Notes: generated by a model not told the origin, from the sequence alone. A stretch of 64,000 bases of DNA from Nocardia sp. NRRL S-836 (GCF_001279525.1 NZ_LGDY01000093.1:1-64000), one strand, 5' to 3'. Positions 8,963 to 17,774 are shown, counted from the first letter of the stretch. Translations and numbers: made by a program.

Positions 8963-8985
8963 TGTGCCAGAAGGAGAATGGCACA
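8963..8985. promoter_or_regulatory. Palindromic operator candidate before the NB-ARC gene
   Basis: TGTGCCA (8963-8969) and its exact complement TGGCACA (8979-8985) are separated by nine bases that include an AAGGAG. The dyad lies just before the GTG at 8994. A regulator bound here would block the transcription start or the leader. This also argues against using the GTG at 8964 as start. Confidence 0.45.
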
Positions 8986-8993
8986 CTGTTGCG

Positions 8994-10625
8994 GTGAACG
9001 AGGTGCACGTCAACCACGGGCAGGTCGTGCAGGCCGGCCACATCGGCAGTGTGCACGTCACCACCGCGGCCGCCGCCATGCCGCTGACCGCGCTGGACGG
9101 GCTCGCGCCCAGTTCTCCGCTCTTCGTGGGGCGGGCCGGGGAGCTGTCCGCGCTCGCTGACGCCGGCCTGGTCGTGGTGTCGGGCCTGGCCGGTGTCGGC
9201 AAGACCGAGCTGGTGCTGCGGCACGCCGAGGAGCACGACTTCCCCGGTGGCCGGCTGTTCTGGAACTTCCACGGCTACGACGACGCCCGCCGCACCACCG
9301 CCTCGGACGCGCTCGGCTCGTTCCTGCGCGCGCTCGGCGTCGTCGACGTCCCGGCCGCCGAGGCCGACCGGGCCGCCCTCTACCGCTCACAGGTCGCCGG
9401 TCGCGAGCGCATGCTGGTCGTCCTCGACAACGCCTCCACTGCCGCGCAGGTCCGGCCGCTGCTCCTCGCGCGCCACCAGGTCGTGGTCACCAGCCGGCAC
9501 CGCCTCACCGGCCTGGACGGGGCGGTGTTCCTCGACCTCGGGGTGCTCGGCGAACCCGAGGCGACGGCGCTGGTCGGCGACGCCGGGCTCGCGCGGTTGT
9601 GCGGGCGGCTGCCGCTGGCGTTGTCGATCATGCGGGCGCTGCGGGCGAGCGATCCTGGCAACGACTGGGCGGGCGAGTTCCGCGAGGCCCGGCTGAGCGT
9701 GCTGGTGAACGACGACAGGGACGTGCGCGCCGCGTTCGACCTGTCCCACCAGCAGCTCTCACCCGAGCAGCAACGCTTCTTCCGCCTGCTCGCGCTGCAC
9801 CCCGGCGACACGCTGACCGTGGACGGCGCGGCGGCGCTCGCCGAGCTCGGCCCGGCGGTGGCGAAGCGGTTGCTGCGCGAGCTGCGCACGGCCAGCCTGG
9901 TCGACCACCAGAACCGGTTCCACGACCTGATCCGCGCCTACGCGACCGAACGCGCCGAGGCCGAGCCCGCCGCCGGCCGCGCCGCCGCCGAGGACCGGCT
10001 CATCCGGGCTTTCGGGCAGCGCGCGCTCGCGACGATCACCAGCTTCGGCGAGCCGGGTGCCGTGTGGTTCGAGGAGCACGTCCGAACGCTGACCGCGGTC
10101 GCCGCGATGGCCCGCGAGTCCGGCCGCACCGCCGAGTCGGTCGTCTTGGCGTGGGCCCTGACCGACTTCATCGGACTGCGCACCGGAGTCGCCACCAGGC
10201 CCGTCAACCTGACCGAGACCGGCTGGGATTCGGCGGTGGCCCGTGCGGCGCGGCTGATCGGTGCGTCGAGCGAGTTCATCAGCAGTGCGCACGCCAGGTC
10301 TCATGTCTCGCTCACCTTCCACCAGGTCGGCCTGGTGGCACGCACGCAGGCGGAGTTGGGTCTCGCGTCGGAGCACGGCGACGAGGCGCTCGTGGCCGCG
10401 CTCTCCTCGGTGCTGGGCCTCGTCCACCTGGGCTTGGGCGACTACGCGAAAGCGATCGCGTACTACGAGGTCGCGCTGGACACGCCCGCGGTCGTCACCT
10501 CCGACCCCACCTACCTGGTGGGCCTGCACAGCGGCATGGCCGATGCGCTGCGTGGCGCCGGTCGCCACGACGAGGCTGCCGCTCACCTGCTCCGGGCAGC
10601 GGAGATCACCGAGCGGACGAGCTGA
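8994..10625 (+). CDS. NB-ARC/AAA-type signalling ATPase with TPR tail
   Basis: A 543-residue STAND-type NTPase. The N-terminus carries the motif VHVNHGQVVQAGHIGSVHV (about residues 4-22), a short sequence seen before the ATPase of many actinobacterial NLR-like and AfsR-like proteins. The NTPase has Walker A GLAGVGKTELVL, Walker B MLVVLDNAS and a VVVTSRH sensor. A winged-helix region (LSPEQQRFFRLLALHP) and helical repeats follow, ending in a TPR-like pair (YAKAIAYYEVAL; LRGAGRHDEAAAHLLRAA). There is no DNA-binding domain and no obvious effector, so it is a truncated or adaptor STAND protein. The GTG at 8994 is chosen from the motif and the upstream palindrome. A GTG at 8964 would add ten residues. 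Related to the shorter NB-ARC protein at 44.2-45.0 kb. Confidence 0.75.
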   Translation: MNEVHVNHGQVVQAGHIGSVHVTTAAAAMPLTALDGLAPSSPLFVGRAGELSALADAGLVVVSGLAGVGKTELVLRHAEEHDFPGGRLFWNFHGYDDARRTTASDALGSFLRALGVVDVPAAEADRAALYRSQVAGRERMLVVLDNASTAAQVRPLLLARHQVVVTSRHRLTGLDGAVFLDLGVLGEPEATALVGDAGLARLCGRLPLALSIMRALRASDPGNDWAGEFREARLSVLVNDDRDVRAAFDLSHQQLSPEQQRFFRLLALHPGDTLTVDGAAALAELGPAVAKRLLRELRTASLVDHQNRFHDLIRAYATERAEAEPAAGRAAAEDRLIRAFGQRALATITSFGEPGAVWFEEHVRTLTAVAAMARESGRTAESVVLAWALTDFIGLRTGVATRPVNLTETGWDSAVARAARLIGASSEFISSAHARSHVSLTFHQVGLVARTQAELGLASEHGDEALVAALSSVLGLVHLGLGDYAKAIAYYEVALDTPAVVTSDPTYLVGLHSGMADALRGAGRHDEAAAHLLRAAEITERTS

Positions 10626-10682
10626 CCCGATCTGGCCTTGAACTGGCAACTTATGGCGACTTTCCGGCGCATAGCGTGAGTC

Positions 10683-11207
10683 ATGCTCGTTCGTCGGCTC
10701 CTCGCCCGCCTGCTCGACTGGCTCCTCGTGCTGGTCGTGTCGTGGCCGCTGGTCCACGAACCCGTCGTGGTCGTGGCCGCCGCCGTCCTCTACGACGCGG
10801 CGCTGCTCCGTCTCACCACCCTCGGCAAGGCGCTGACCGGTCTGCGGGTCGTCGGCCCGGCCACCGGGTTGCGGAACAGCAGGGTGCTGGCCCGCGCGCT
10901 GGTCACCACCGCGGTGCCCGGTGCGGGCGTGGCGCTGGTGCTGGCCGGGCTCGGGTGGCGGGAGCCGGCGTTGCCGGCGGCGCTGGGGTGGCAGCAGCCG
11001 TGGGTCGTGGCCGGGGAGCACCTGGGCGCCGGGTGGACGGGGTGGCTCGGGCCGTTGCTGCTGGCCGGCGGGCTGGCGTTGGTCGCGCTGTCGGCGGTGG
11101 AGTCGCTGGACCTGCGGGGCACGCGGACGTGGCACGACCGGAAGGCGGGCACGGCGGTCGTGCGGCTCAAGCACCTGCCCGGTGGCCTGCGAGGTGCTCG
11201 CCGATGA
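10683..11207 (+). CDS. RDD-family membrane protein
   Basis: A 174-residue integral membrane protein of the RDD family. The first helix contains RRLLARLLDWLLVLVV (RDD-type arginine and aspartate), the family loop LGKALTGLRVVG follows the second hydrophobic stretch, and the C-terminus ends TWHDRKAGTAVV as in RDD proteins. About four membrane segments are visible. The function of the family is unknown, with ion or osmolyte transport proposed for some members. Its last 41 bases overlap the 3' end of the opposing hydrolase gene. Confidence 0.78.
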   Translation: MLVRRLLARLLDWLLVLVVSWPLVHEPVVVVAAAVLYDAALLRLTTLGKALTGLRVVGPATGLRNSRVLARALVTTAVPGAGVALVLAGLGWREPALPAALGWQQPWVVAGEHLGAGWTGWLGPLLLAGGLALVALSAVESLDLRGTRTWHDRKAGTAVVRLKHLPGGLRGARR

Positions 11208-11895
11208 ACCGCACCGCCTCGGGCAGGACGCGGCGCCAGTAGCCGGTGTCGTGCGCGCCGTGGTCGAAGGAACCGACCTGCGCCCGCGCCGTGCGCGCCA
11301 GCTCGGCGGCCGTGTCGTGGAACGGGTCCTCGCGGCCGCACCAGATGCCGACCGGCGAGTCGATCGACGCGGCGTGCCGCAGCGGTTCGTGGGCCTCCCA
11401 GACCTCGCGCGAGGCGAAGCCGTTGATGTGCGCGGCGTCCTCCCACGAACCGAACAGGGCCGGGCTGATCGCCGCCACCGCCCGCGGCCGCTGACGGGTG
11501 GCGATGTCGAGCACGCCGAAGCCGCCCATGGAGATGCCCAGGCACGCCTCGAACGGCACCGGCGGCACCAGGTCCACCCAGTAGTCCTCACCGCCCTGGA
11601 CCACGGCGAACCGCAGCTCGAACCCGGACGCGGCGAGGAAGCGGGGCAGGCCGAAGTCCTCCCACCACCGCACGCTGCCGCCGCGGCCGTGCAGCACGAG
11701 CACGACAGGTCCGGCGGTGCCCATCCACGCACCCCACGGCGTCGGCGACACCGGTGCGGGCGGCACGTCGGGCACCACGCCGTCCGGGCCGGTCCAGCCG
11801 AGGAAACGGCGGCCGCGCGGTGTCAGGGCTCCGGCCACGCCCGCTCCCGCCAGGCCCGCGCCGCCGAGCACCAGGGTCCGTCTGGAGATCCCCAT
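11167..11895 (-). CDS. Tat-exported alpha/beta-hydrolase (esterase D/mycolyltransferase-like fold)
   Basis: A 242-residue hydrolase with a twin-arginine signal at the start (MGISRRTLVLGGAGLAG) and a hydrophobic helix ending near residue 23. The nucleophile serine is in GISMGGFG, the acid is probably Asp in WCGREDPFHDT, and the histidine is in FDHGAHDTGYW. It is therefore an extracellular or membrane-anchored serine esterase; substrate unknown. The ATG at 11895 precedes the RR motif directly, and an in-frame start nine codons upstream would add an unlikely leader. The 3' end overlaps the RDD gene tail-to-tail by 41 bp. Confidence 0.75.
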   Translation of the reverse strand: MGISRRTLVLGGAGLAGAGVAGALTPRGRRFLGWTGPDGVVPDVPPAPVSPTPWGAWMGTAGPVVLVLHGRGGSVRWWEDFGLPRFLAASGFELRFAVVQGGEDYWVDLVPPVPFEACLGISMGGFGVLDIATRQRPRAVAAISPALFGSWEDAAHINGFASREVWEAHEPLRHAASIDSPVGIWCGREDPFHDTAAELARTARAQVGSFDHGAHDTGYWRRVLPEAVRFIGEHLAGHRAGA

Positions 11896-12048
11896 GCGGC
11901 GAGTCTGGCACGCAACGCACACAATGTGCGCCGATCATGCGAAGCGTGGACACTCTGACACTGCCACGCACCTGACGCCGGACCCAGGATTCCGGGATGG
12001 AACCGACCGCGTGGGCGTTGTTTCAGCAGCGTAACAGGGGGTTGAACG

Positions 12049-13557
12049 ATGGCAGCTGAGGTCTCATCGCCCCAGGTCACACCCGATGGCCGCGTCGAGC
12101 TGAGCGACGTGGGTCCCATCCGGGACAGCAGGTTCTACAACCCCGAGCTCGCGCCGGTGCCGGTCGAGCAGCGGACGTGGACGACGTACAACTTCTTCGC
12201 GCTGTGGATGGGCATGGCGCACAACATCCCCAGCTACACGCTCGCCGCGAGCCTGATCGCGCTGGGGATGGACTGGGTGCAGGCGTTCCTCACGATCACC
12301 CTGGGCAACCTCATCGTGCTGGTCCCGATGCTGCTGAACAGCCACGCGGGCACGAAGTACGGCATCCCGTTCCCGGTGTTCGCGCGGGCGTTCTACGGCA
12401 TCAGGGGCGCGAACCTGGTGGCGCTGCTGCGTGCGTTCATCGCGTGCGCGTGGTTCGGCATCCAGACCTGGGTGGGTGGCAAGGCGCTGCACGTGATCAT
12501 CGGCCGGCTGGCGGGCGACGGGTGGGTCAAAGCGTCCGAAGTGGGCGGTCAGCCGTGGACGTTGTGGTTGTGCTTCTTCGGGTTCTGGGTCGTGCAAATG
12601 CTGGTGATCTGGCGCGGCATGGAGGCGATCCGGCGGTTCGAGAACTGGACGGCGCCGCTGGTCAGCGTCGGGTTCCTGATCCTGCTGGGGTACGTGCTGG
12701 TCAAGGCCGGCGGGTTCGGGCCGATCCTGCACAGCGACAGCAGGCTCGGGTGGGGACCGGACTTCTGGAAGGTGTTCTTCCCCTCGCTGATGGGCATGAT
12801 CGCGTTCTGGTCGACGCTCAGCCTCAACATGCCCGACTTCACCCGGTTCGGTGGCAGTCAGAAGAAGCAGGTCACCGGGCAGGTCCTCGGGCTGCCGACC
12901 ACGATGTCGTTCATCGCGATCGTGGCGATCCTGACGACGTCGGGGGCGCAGGCGCTCTACGGCGAGGCGATCTGGGACCCGGCGGACCTGGCGTCCCGCT
13001 TCGACAACACGCTGCTGGTGCTGATCGCGTTGCTGTCGCTGGTGCTGGCGACGATCTCGGCCAACCTCGCGGCCAACGTGGTCAGCCCCTCCTACGACTT
13101 CTCGAACGCGTTCCCGCGGCGCATCACGTTCGCGGTCGGCGGCCTGATCACCGGCGTGGTCGGGGTCCTGATCCAGCCGTGGCGGCTGATCTCCGACCCG
13201 GGCATCTACATCTTCGCGTGGCTCGGGTTCTACGGCGGCCTGCTGGCGAGCGTCGCCGGGGTGTTCGTCGCCGGGTACTGGGTGATCAAGAAGACCCGGC
13301 TGCACCTGCGGGACCTCTACCTCGACGGGCACGGCGCGTACTGGTTCAACGGCGGCTGGAACTGGCGGGCCGTGGTCGCGACGCTCGTCGGCGGCGTGCT
13401 CGCGGTCGGTGGCGCCTACGGCGGACCGTTCCCCGCTGGCGGCCTGATTCCGTTCCTCAAGCCGCTCTACGACTACAACTGGGTGGTCGGCTTCGCGGCC
13501 GGCTTCCTGGTTTTCCTCGCTCTCAAGGACAACACGACGAAGGAGACGACCAGGTGA
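12049..13557 (+). CDS. NCS1-family nucleobase/hydantoin permease
   Basis: A 502-residue transporter of the nucleobase:cation symporter-1 family with about twelve membrane segments. Hallmarks are TTYNFFALWMGMAHNIPSY near residue 45, NSHAGTKYGIPFPVFARA in helix 3, and WFGIQTWVGG. Family members import uracil, allantoin, hydantoins or dihydropyrimidines by cation symport. AGGGGG lies about nine bases before the ATG. The stop overlaps the start of the ureidopropionase gene (GTGA). Being the first gene of a dihydropyrimidinase operon, it most likely brings in uracil, thymine or a dihydropyrimidine. Confidence 0.88.
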   Translation: MAAEVSSPQVTPDGRVELSDVGPIRDSRFYNPELAPVPVEQRTWTTYNFFALWMGMAHNIPSYTLAASLIALGMDWVQAFLTITLGNLIVLVPMLLNSHAGTKYGIPFPVFARAFYGIRGANLVALLRAFIACAWFGIQTWVGGKALHVIIGRLAGDGWVKASEVGGQPWTLWLCFFGFWVVQMLVIWRGMEAIRRFENWTAPLVSVGFLILLGYVLVKAGGFGPILHSDSRLGWGPDFWKVFFPSLMGMIAFWSTLSLNMPDFTRFGGSQKKQVTGQVLGLPTTMSFIAIVAILTTSGAQALYGEAIWDPADLASRFDNTLLVLIALLSLVLATISANLAANVVSPSYDFSNAFPRRITFAVGGLITGVVGVLIQPWRLISDPGIYIFAWLGFYGGLLASVAGVFVAGYWVIKKTRLHLRDLYLDGHGAYWFNGGWNWRAVVATLVGGVLAVGGAYGGPFPAGGLIPFLKPLYDYNWVVGFAAGFLVFLALKDNTTKETTR

Positions 13558-14396
13558 GCAACATCATCCGAGCCGCGCTCGTCCAGCAGAAGTGGACGGG
13601 CGACAAGGAGTCGATGATCGCGAACGCGGTCGAGCACATCCGCAACGCCGCGTCGCAGGGCGCACAGGTGCTGTGTCTCCAGGAACTGTTCTACGGCCCC
13701 TACTTCTGCCAGGTGCAGGACGCGGACTTCTACTCCTACACCGAGGCGATCCCGGACGGCCCGACGACGGCGCTGATGAAGGAGGTCGCCGCGCAGAACA
13801 ACATCGTGCTGATCGTGCCGATGTACGAGCAGGAGCAGCCGGGCGTCTACTACAACACCGCCGCGGTGATCGACGCCGACGGCACCTACCTCGGCAAGTA
13901 CCGCAAGAACCACATCCCGCAGGTCAAGGGCTTCTGGGAGAAGTTCTACTTCAAGCCGGGCAACCTCGGGTACCCGGTGTTCGACACCGCGGTCGGCCGC
14001 ATCGGCGTCTACATCTGCTACGAGCGCCACTTCCCCGAGGGCTGGCGCGCACTCGGGCTGGCCGGCGCGAAGATCGTGTTCAACCCGTCGGCCACCAGCA
14101 GGTCGCTGTCGGAGTACCTGTGGCGGCTGGAGCAGCCCGCGGCGGCCGTGGCCAACGAGTACTTCGTCGGCGCCATCAACCGGGTCGGCGTGGAACCGCT
14201 GGGCGACAACGAGTTCTACGGCCAGACGTACTTCGTGTCGCCGCGTGGCCAGCTGATCGGTGAGGCCGCGTCCGACACCGAGGAGGAGCTCGTGGTGCGC
14301 GACCTCGACCTCGACCTGCTGACCGAGGTCCGCGACACGTGGGCGTTCTACCGCGACCGCCGCCCCGACACCTACGAGGGCCTGGTGACGCCGTGA
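13554..14396 (+). CDS. Nitrilase-superfamily N-carbamoyl-beta-alanine amidohydrolase
   Basis: A 280-residue carbon-nitrogen hydrolase with the full Glu-Lys-Cys triad: E44 in CLQELFYG, K118 in KYRKNHIP, and C155 in YICYERHFPEG. Close to eukaryotic-type beta-ureidopropionase, it should hydrolyse N-carbamoyl-beta-alanine to beta-alanine, CO2 and ammonia, the third reductive pyrimidine step. The start is a GTG overlapping the permease stop, and the end overlaps the dihydropyrimidinase start, so three genes are tightly coupled. Other carbamoyl-amino acids are possible substrates. Confidence 0.86.
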   Translation: MSNIIRAALVQQKWTGDKESMIANAVEHIRNAASQGAQVLCLQELFYGPYFCQVQDADFYSYTEAIPDGPTTALMKEVAAQNNIVLIVPMYEQEQPGVYYNTAAVIDADGTYLGKYRKNHIPQVKGFWEKFYFKPGNLGYPVFDTAVGRIGVYICYERHFPEGWRALGLAGAKIVFNPSATSRSLSEYLWRLEQPAAAVANEYFVGAINRVGVEPLGDNEFYGQTYFVSPRGQLIGEAASDTEEELVVRDLDLDLLTEVRDTWAFYRDRRPDTYEGLVTP

Positions 14397-15778
14397 GCAC
14401 CCTGATCCGCAACGGCCTGGTCATCAACGCGACCGGCTCGCACGCCGCCGACGTGCTGATCTCCGGCGAGCACATCGCCGCGCTGGTGACGCCCGGCTTC
14501 GAGGTGCACGCCGACGAGGTGGTCGACGCGGCCGGGAAGTACGTGATCCCCGGTGGCATCGACGTGCACACGCACATGGAGATGCCGTTCGGTGGCACGC
14601 AGTCCGCCGACACGTTCGAGACCGGCACGACCGCGGCGGCGTGGGGCGGCACCACCACGATCGTCGACTTCGCGGTGCAGCCCAAGGGCTCCTCGCTGTT
14701 GTCCACATTGGACAGGTGGCATGCCAAGGCGGACGGCAACTGCGCGGTCGACTACGGCTTCCACATGATCATCTCTGACGTGACCGACCAGTCGCTGAAG
14801 GAGATGGAGTCGTGCATCGCCCAAGGCGTGAACAGCTTCAAGATGTTCATGGCCTACCCCGGTGTCTTCTACGCGACCGACGGCGAGATCCTGCGGGCCA
14901 TGCAGAAGGCCCGCGAGACCGGCGCCACGATCATGATGCACGCCGAGAACGGCATCGCGATCGACCAGCTCGTGGCGCAGGCGCTGGCGTCCGGGCTGGG
15001 CGACCCGGTGCAGCACGGCCTGACCCGCCCGCCGGAGCTGGAGGGCGAGGCCACCTCCCGCGCGATCCAGCTGGCCCGCGTCACCGGTTCGCCGCTGTAC
15101 ATCGTGCACCTGTCCGCCGCGCAGGCACTCGACGCCGTGACGGCCGCGCGGGACACCGGCCAGAACGTGTTCGCCGAGACCTGTCCGCAGTACCTCTACC
15201 TGTCGCTGGAGGACCTGGCGCGGCCGGGCTTCGAGGGCGCGAAGTACGTGGCCTCTCCCCCGCTACGGCCCAAGGAGCACCAGTCGTCGCTGTGGCGCGG
15301 GCTGCGGACCAACGACCTGTCCGTGGTCAGCACCGACCACTGCCCGTTCTGCTTCAAGGACCAGAAGCAGCTGGGCGTCGGTGACTTCTCCAAGATCCCC
15401 AACGGCATGCCCGGCGTCGAGCACCGCGTCGACCTGCTGCACCAGGGCGTCGTGAAGGGCGAGATCACCCGCGAGCGCTGGGTGGAGATCGTCGCCACGA
15501 CCCCGGCACGCATGTTCGGCATGTACCCGCGCAAGGGCGTGATCGCTCCGGGCGCCGACGCGGACGTCGTGGTCTACGACCCCGCCGCGCAGCAGACGAT
15601 CTCCGCCGCGACCCACCACATGGCCGTGGACTACTCGGCCTACGAGGGCTTCGACGTCACCGGCCGGGTGGACACCGTGTTCTCCCGCGGCCGCAAGGTG
15701 ATCGCCGACGGCGCCTACCACGGTTCGACGGGCCACGGCCGCTTCGTGTCCCGCGACCTCAACCAGTACCTGGTCTAG
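14393..15778 (+). CDS. hydA: Dihydropyrimidinase (D-hydantoinase)
   Basis: A 461-residue cyclic amidohydrolase opening dihydrouracil or dihydrothymine to the N-carbamoyl-beta-amino acid. It has the binuclear metal motif GGIDVHTHMEMPFGG, the carboxylated lysine in VNSFKMFMAYPG, further metal histidines in MMHAENG and YIVHLSAA, and the STDHCPF aspartate. The C-terminal beta-domain ends RGRKVIADG. The GTG start overlaps the upstream stop by 4 bp. It provides the substrate for the preceding amidohydrolase gene product. Confidence 0.92.
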   Translation: MSTLIRNGLVINATGSHAADVLISGEHIAALVTPGFEVHADEVVDAAGKYVIPGGIDVHTHMEMPFGGTQSADTFETGTTAAAWGGTTTIVDFAVQPKGSSLLSTLDRWHAKADGNCAVDYGFHMIISDVTDQSLKEMESCIAQGVNSFKMFMAYPGVFYATDGEILRAMQKARETGATIMMHAENGIAIDQLVAQALASGLGDPVQHGLTRPPELEGEATSRAIQLARVTGSPLYIVHLSAAQALDAVTAARDTGQNVFAETCPQYLYLSLEDLARPGFEGAKYVASPPLRPKEHQSSLWRGLRTNDLSVVSTDHCPFCFKDQKQLGVGDFSKIPNGMPGVEHRVDLLHQGVVKGEITRERWVEIVATTPARMFGMYPRKGVIAPGADADVVVYDPAAQQTISAATHHMAVDYSAYEGFDVTGRVDTVFSRGRKVIADGAYHGSTGHGRFVSRDLNQYLV

Positions 15779-15790
15779 GAAAGGAACGCC

Positions 15791-16783
15791 GTGGACTTCG
15801 GCATCGTGCTGCAGACCGACCCGCCGGCGCGGGACGTGGTGGAGGGCTTCCGCGCCGCCGAGGACTGCGGCTTCCGCTACGGCTGGACGTTCGACTCGTG
15901 CGTGCTGTGGCAGGAACCGTTCGTCATCTACTCCCAGGTGCTGGCCGCCACCCGCGACCTGGTCATCGGCCCGATGGTCACCAACCCGTCCACCCGCGAC
16001 TGGTCGGTGACGGCGTCGCTGTTCGCGACGTTGAACGACATGTTCGGCAACCGCACGGTCTGCGGCATCGGCCGCGGCGACTCGGCCCGCCGCGTGATCG
16101 GCCAGAAGCCCGCGTCGCTCGCGACACTCGGCGACGCGATGCACGTGATCAAGGAGCTGGCCGAGGGCCGTTCCGTCGAGCACCACGGCACGGCGGTGCA
16201 GATCCCGTGGGTGCGCAACGGAAAGCTGGAGATGTGGATGGCCGCTTACGGTCCTCGCGCGCTGAAGATGGTGGGCGAGCAGGCCGACGGGTTCATCCTC
16301 CAGACCGCGGACCCGGACATCGCGCGGTGGACCATCGGGTCGGTGCGCGAGGCGGCCGTCGCGGCGGGGCGTGATCCGTCCGCGATCACGATGTGCGTGG
16401 CGGCACCGGCGTATGTGGGAACCGACGTGGAGCACCAGCGCGACCAGCTGCGGTGGTTCGGCGGGATGGTCGGCAACCACGTCGCGGACCTCGTCGCGCG
16501 GTACGGGGACTCGGGTGTGGTGCCGAAGGCGCTGACCGACTACATCAAGGACCGGGAGGGCTACGACTACGCGCACCACGGCAAGGCGGGCAACCGGTCG
16601 ACGGACTTCGTGCCGGACGCGATCGTGGACCGGTTCTGCCTGGTGGGACCGGAGTCGGCGCACGTGGACCGGTTGCAGGAGCTGAAGGAGATCGGGGTCG
16701 ACAACTTCGCGCTGTACCTGATGCACGACGAGAAGGACAAGACGCGCGACGCGTACGGGTCGGCGGTGATTCCGGCGGTGTGA
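15791..16783 (+). CDS. LLM-class F420-dependent oxidoreductase (TIGR03842-like)
   Basis: A 330-residue luciferase-like TIM-barrel flavin/F420 enzyme. The N-terminus MDFGIVLQTDPPARDVVEGFRAAEDCGF and the TNPSTRDW and GIGRGDSARR motifs match the TIGR03842 group, which repeatedly occurs beside dihydropyrimidinase genes in actinomycetes. The start is a GTG 12 bases after the dihydropyrimidinase stop with AAAGGAA upstream. It could reduce uracil or thymine, or act on a side product. No classical dihydropyrimidine dehydrogenase (PreT/PreA type) is in the window. The reaction is unknown, and the pathway link comes from context. Confidence 0.85.
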   Translation: MDFGIVLQTDPPARDVVEGFRAAEDCGFRYGWTFDSCVLWQEPFVIYSQVLAATRDLVIGPMVTNPSTRDWSVTASLFATLNDMFGNRTVCGIGRGDSARRVIGQKPASLATLGDAMHVIKELAEGRSVEHHGTAVQIPWVRNGKLEMWMAAYGPRALKMVGEQADGFILQTADPDIARWTIGSVREAAVAAGRDPSAITMCVAAPAYVGTDVEHQRDQLRWFGGMVGNHVADLVARYGDSGVVPKALTDYIKDREGYDYAHHGKAGNRSTDFVPDAIVDRFCLVGPESAHVDRLQELKEIGVDNFALYLMHDEKDKTRDAYGSAVIPAV

Positions 16784-16823
16784 TGCGGAACCGGACGGCC
16801 CGCGCTCGCCGCGGCCGGCGTCG

Positions 16824-17774
16824 CTACCGGATCGTGCGGAGCGTGCCGTCCCACTCGCCCGAGGTGAGCGCGGGCAGCAGCTCCGCCAGCTGCACCGGGT
16901 AGACGGTGTCGTCGGTGGCGGCCAGCTCCTGCGCGGTCCACCAGCGGAACGCGGAGATGCTGGTCTCCTCGACGTCGTTGAACCCGGAGGTGTCCACGGC
17001 GAGCTCGGCGACGGAGGCGTGGAAGAACCACTCCTCGGCGTCGAAGGTCTGGCCGTCGAAGCTGAACACCGCCCTGCGGCGCCAGACGGGGCCGGTGAGG
17101 GCGTCGGGGGTGATCCTCAGGCCGGTCTCCTCGAAGGCTTCGCGGACGGCCGCGTCGCGCAGCTCCTCGTCGCCCTCGACGCCCCCGCCGACCGTGAACC
17201 AGAAGAGCTCCTGGGGACGGGCGGGGTCGAAGCCCTGGAACAGCAGGACGCGGCCGGCCGGGTCGGTGAGGACCACGCGGGCGGACGGGCGTGGCGTGAG
17301 CATCACGGCGTCGGACGGTGCGGCGGGTTCGGCGATCTCGAAGTAGGAGGGCTGCTGGGCAGTGCCGGCCAGGCGCAACCAGCGGACGACGCGGCGGCGG
17401 CGTTGGAGCAGGGTGTCGCGGACGGCGTCGTTGTGGACGCGGCGGGCCAGCACCACGCGTTCCTCGGCGTCGGCCAGCTCGGCGGCCAGCGCCGGTGCCA
17501 GTGCGGAGCGGTCGACCGCGGCGAGCAGGCCGGACAGCTCGTTCTCGGCGAGCTCGCGGTCGGCACGCGACGCCGACTCGGCGCGGGAGGCGGCGGCGGA
17601 CAGCGACGGGTCGAGCAGGGCGCGGGTCACGACGGTGCGGCGGGCCAGTGCGGCGTCGAGGGCGGCCCAGGCGGCGTCGGTGCGCACGTGCAGGCGGTCG
17701 AGGCGGTTGGCGATCGCGAGGATCCAGGCGGAGAGGAGGAGCGCGACCAGGACGACGACGAGGACGGTGGTCAT
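16824..17774 (-). CDS. NUDIX hydrolase with N-terminal membrane/LemA-like region
   Basis: A 316-residue two-part protein. Residues 4-22 form a membrane helix. Residues 25-140 form an alanine-rich helical coiled region that looks like LemA (ALDAALARRTVVTRAL). From about residue 165 a NUDIX fold follows with the box GGGVEGDEELRDAAVREAFEETGL, which has all the expected metal-binding glutamates. It would face the cytoplasm and hydrolyse a nucleoside-diphosphate-linked compound. The gene overlaps pimA by 4 bp (ATGA), tying it to phosphatidylinositol mannoside synthesis, where GDP-mannose or CDP-alcohol housekeeping is a guess. It is the last gene of the operon. Confidence 0.8.
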   Translation of the reverse strand: MTTVLVVVLVALLLSAWILAIANRLDRLHVRTDAAWAALDAALARRTVVTRALLDPSLSAAASRAESASRADRELAENELSGLLAAVDRSALAPALAAELADAEERVVLARRVHNDAVRDTLLQRRRRVVRWLRLAGTAQQPSYFEIAEPAAPSDAVMLTPRPSARVVLTDPAGRVLLFQGFDPARPQELFWFTVGGGVEGDEELRDAAVREAFEETGLRITPDALTGPVWRRRAVFSFDGQTFDAEEWFFHASVAELAVDTSGFNDVEETSISAFRWWTAQELAATDDTVYPVQLAELLPALTSGEWDGTLRTIR

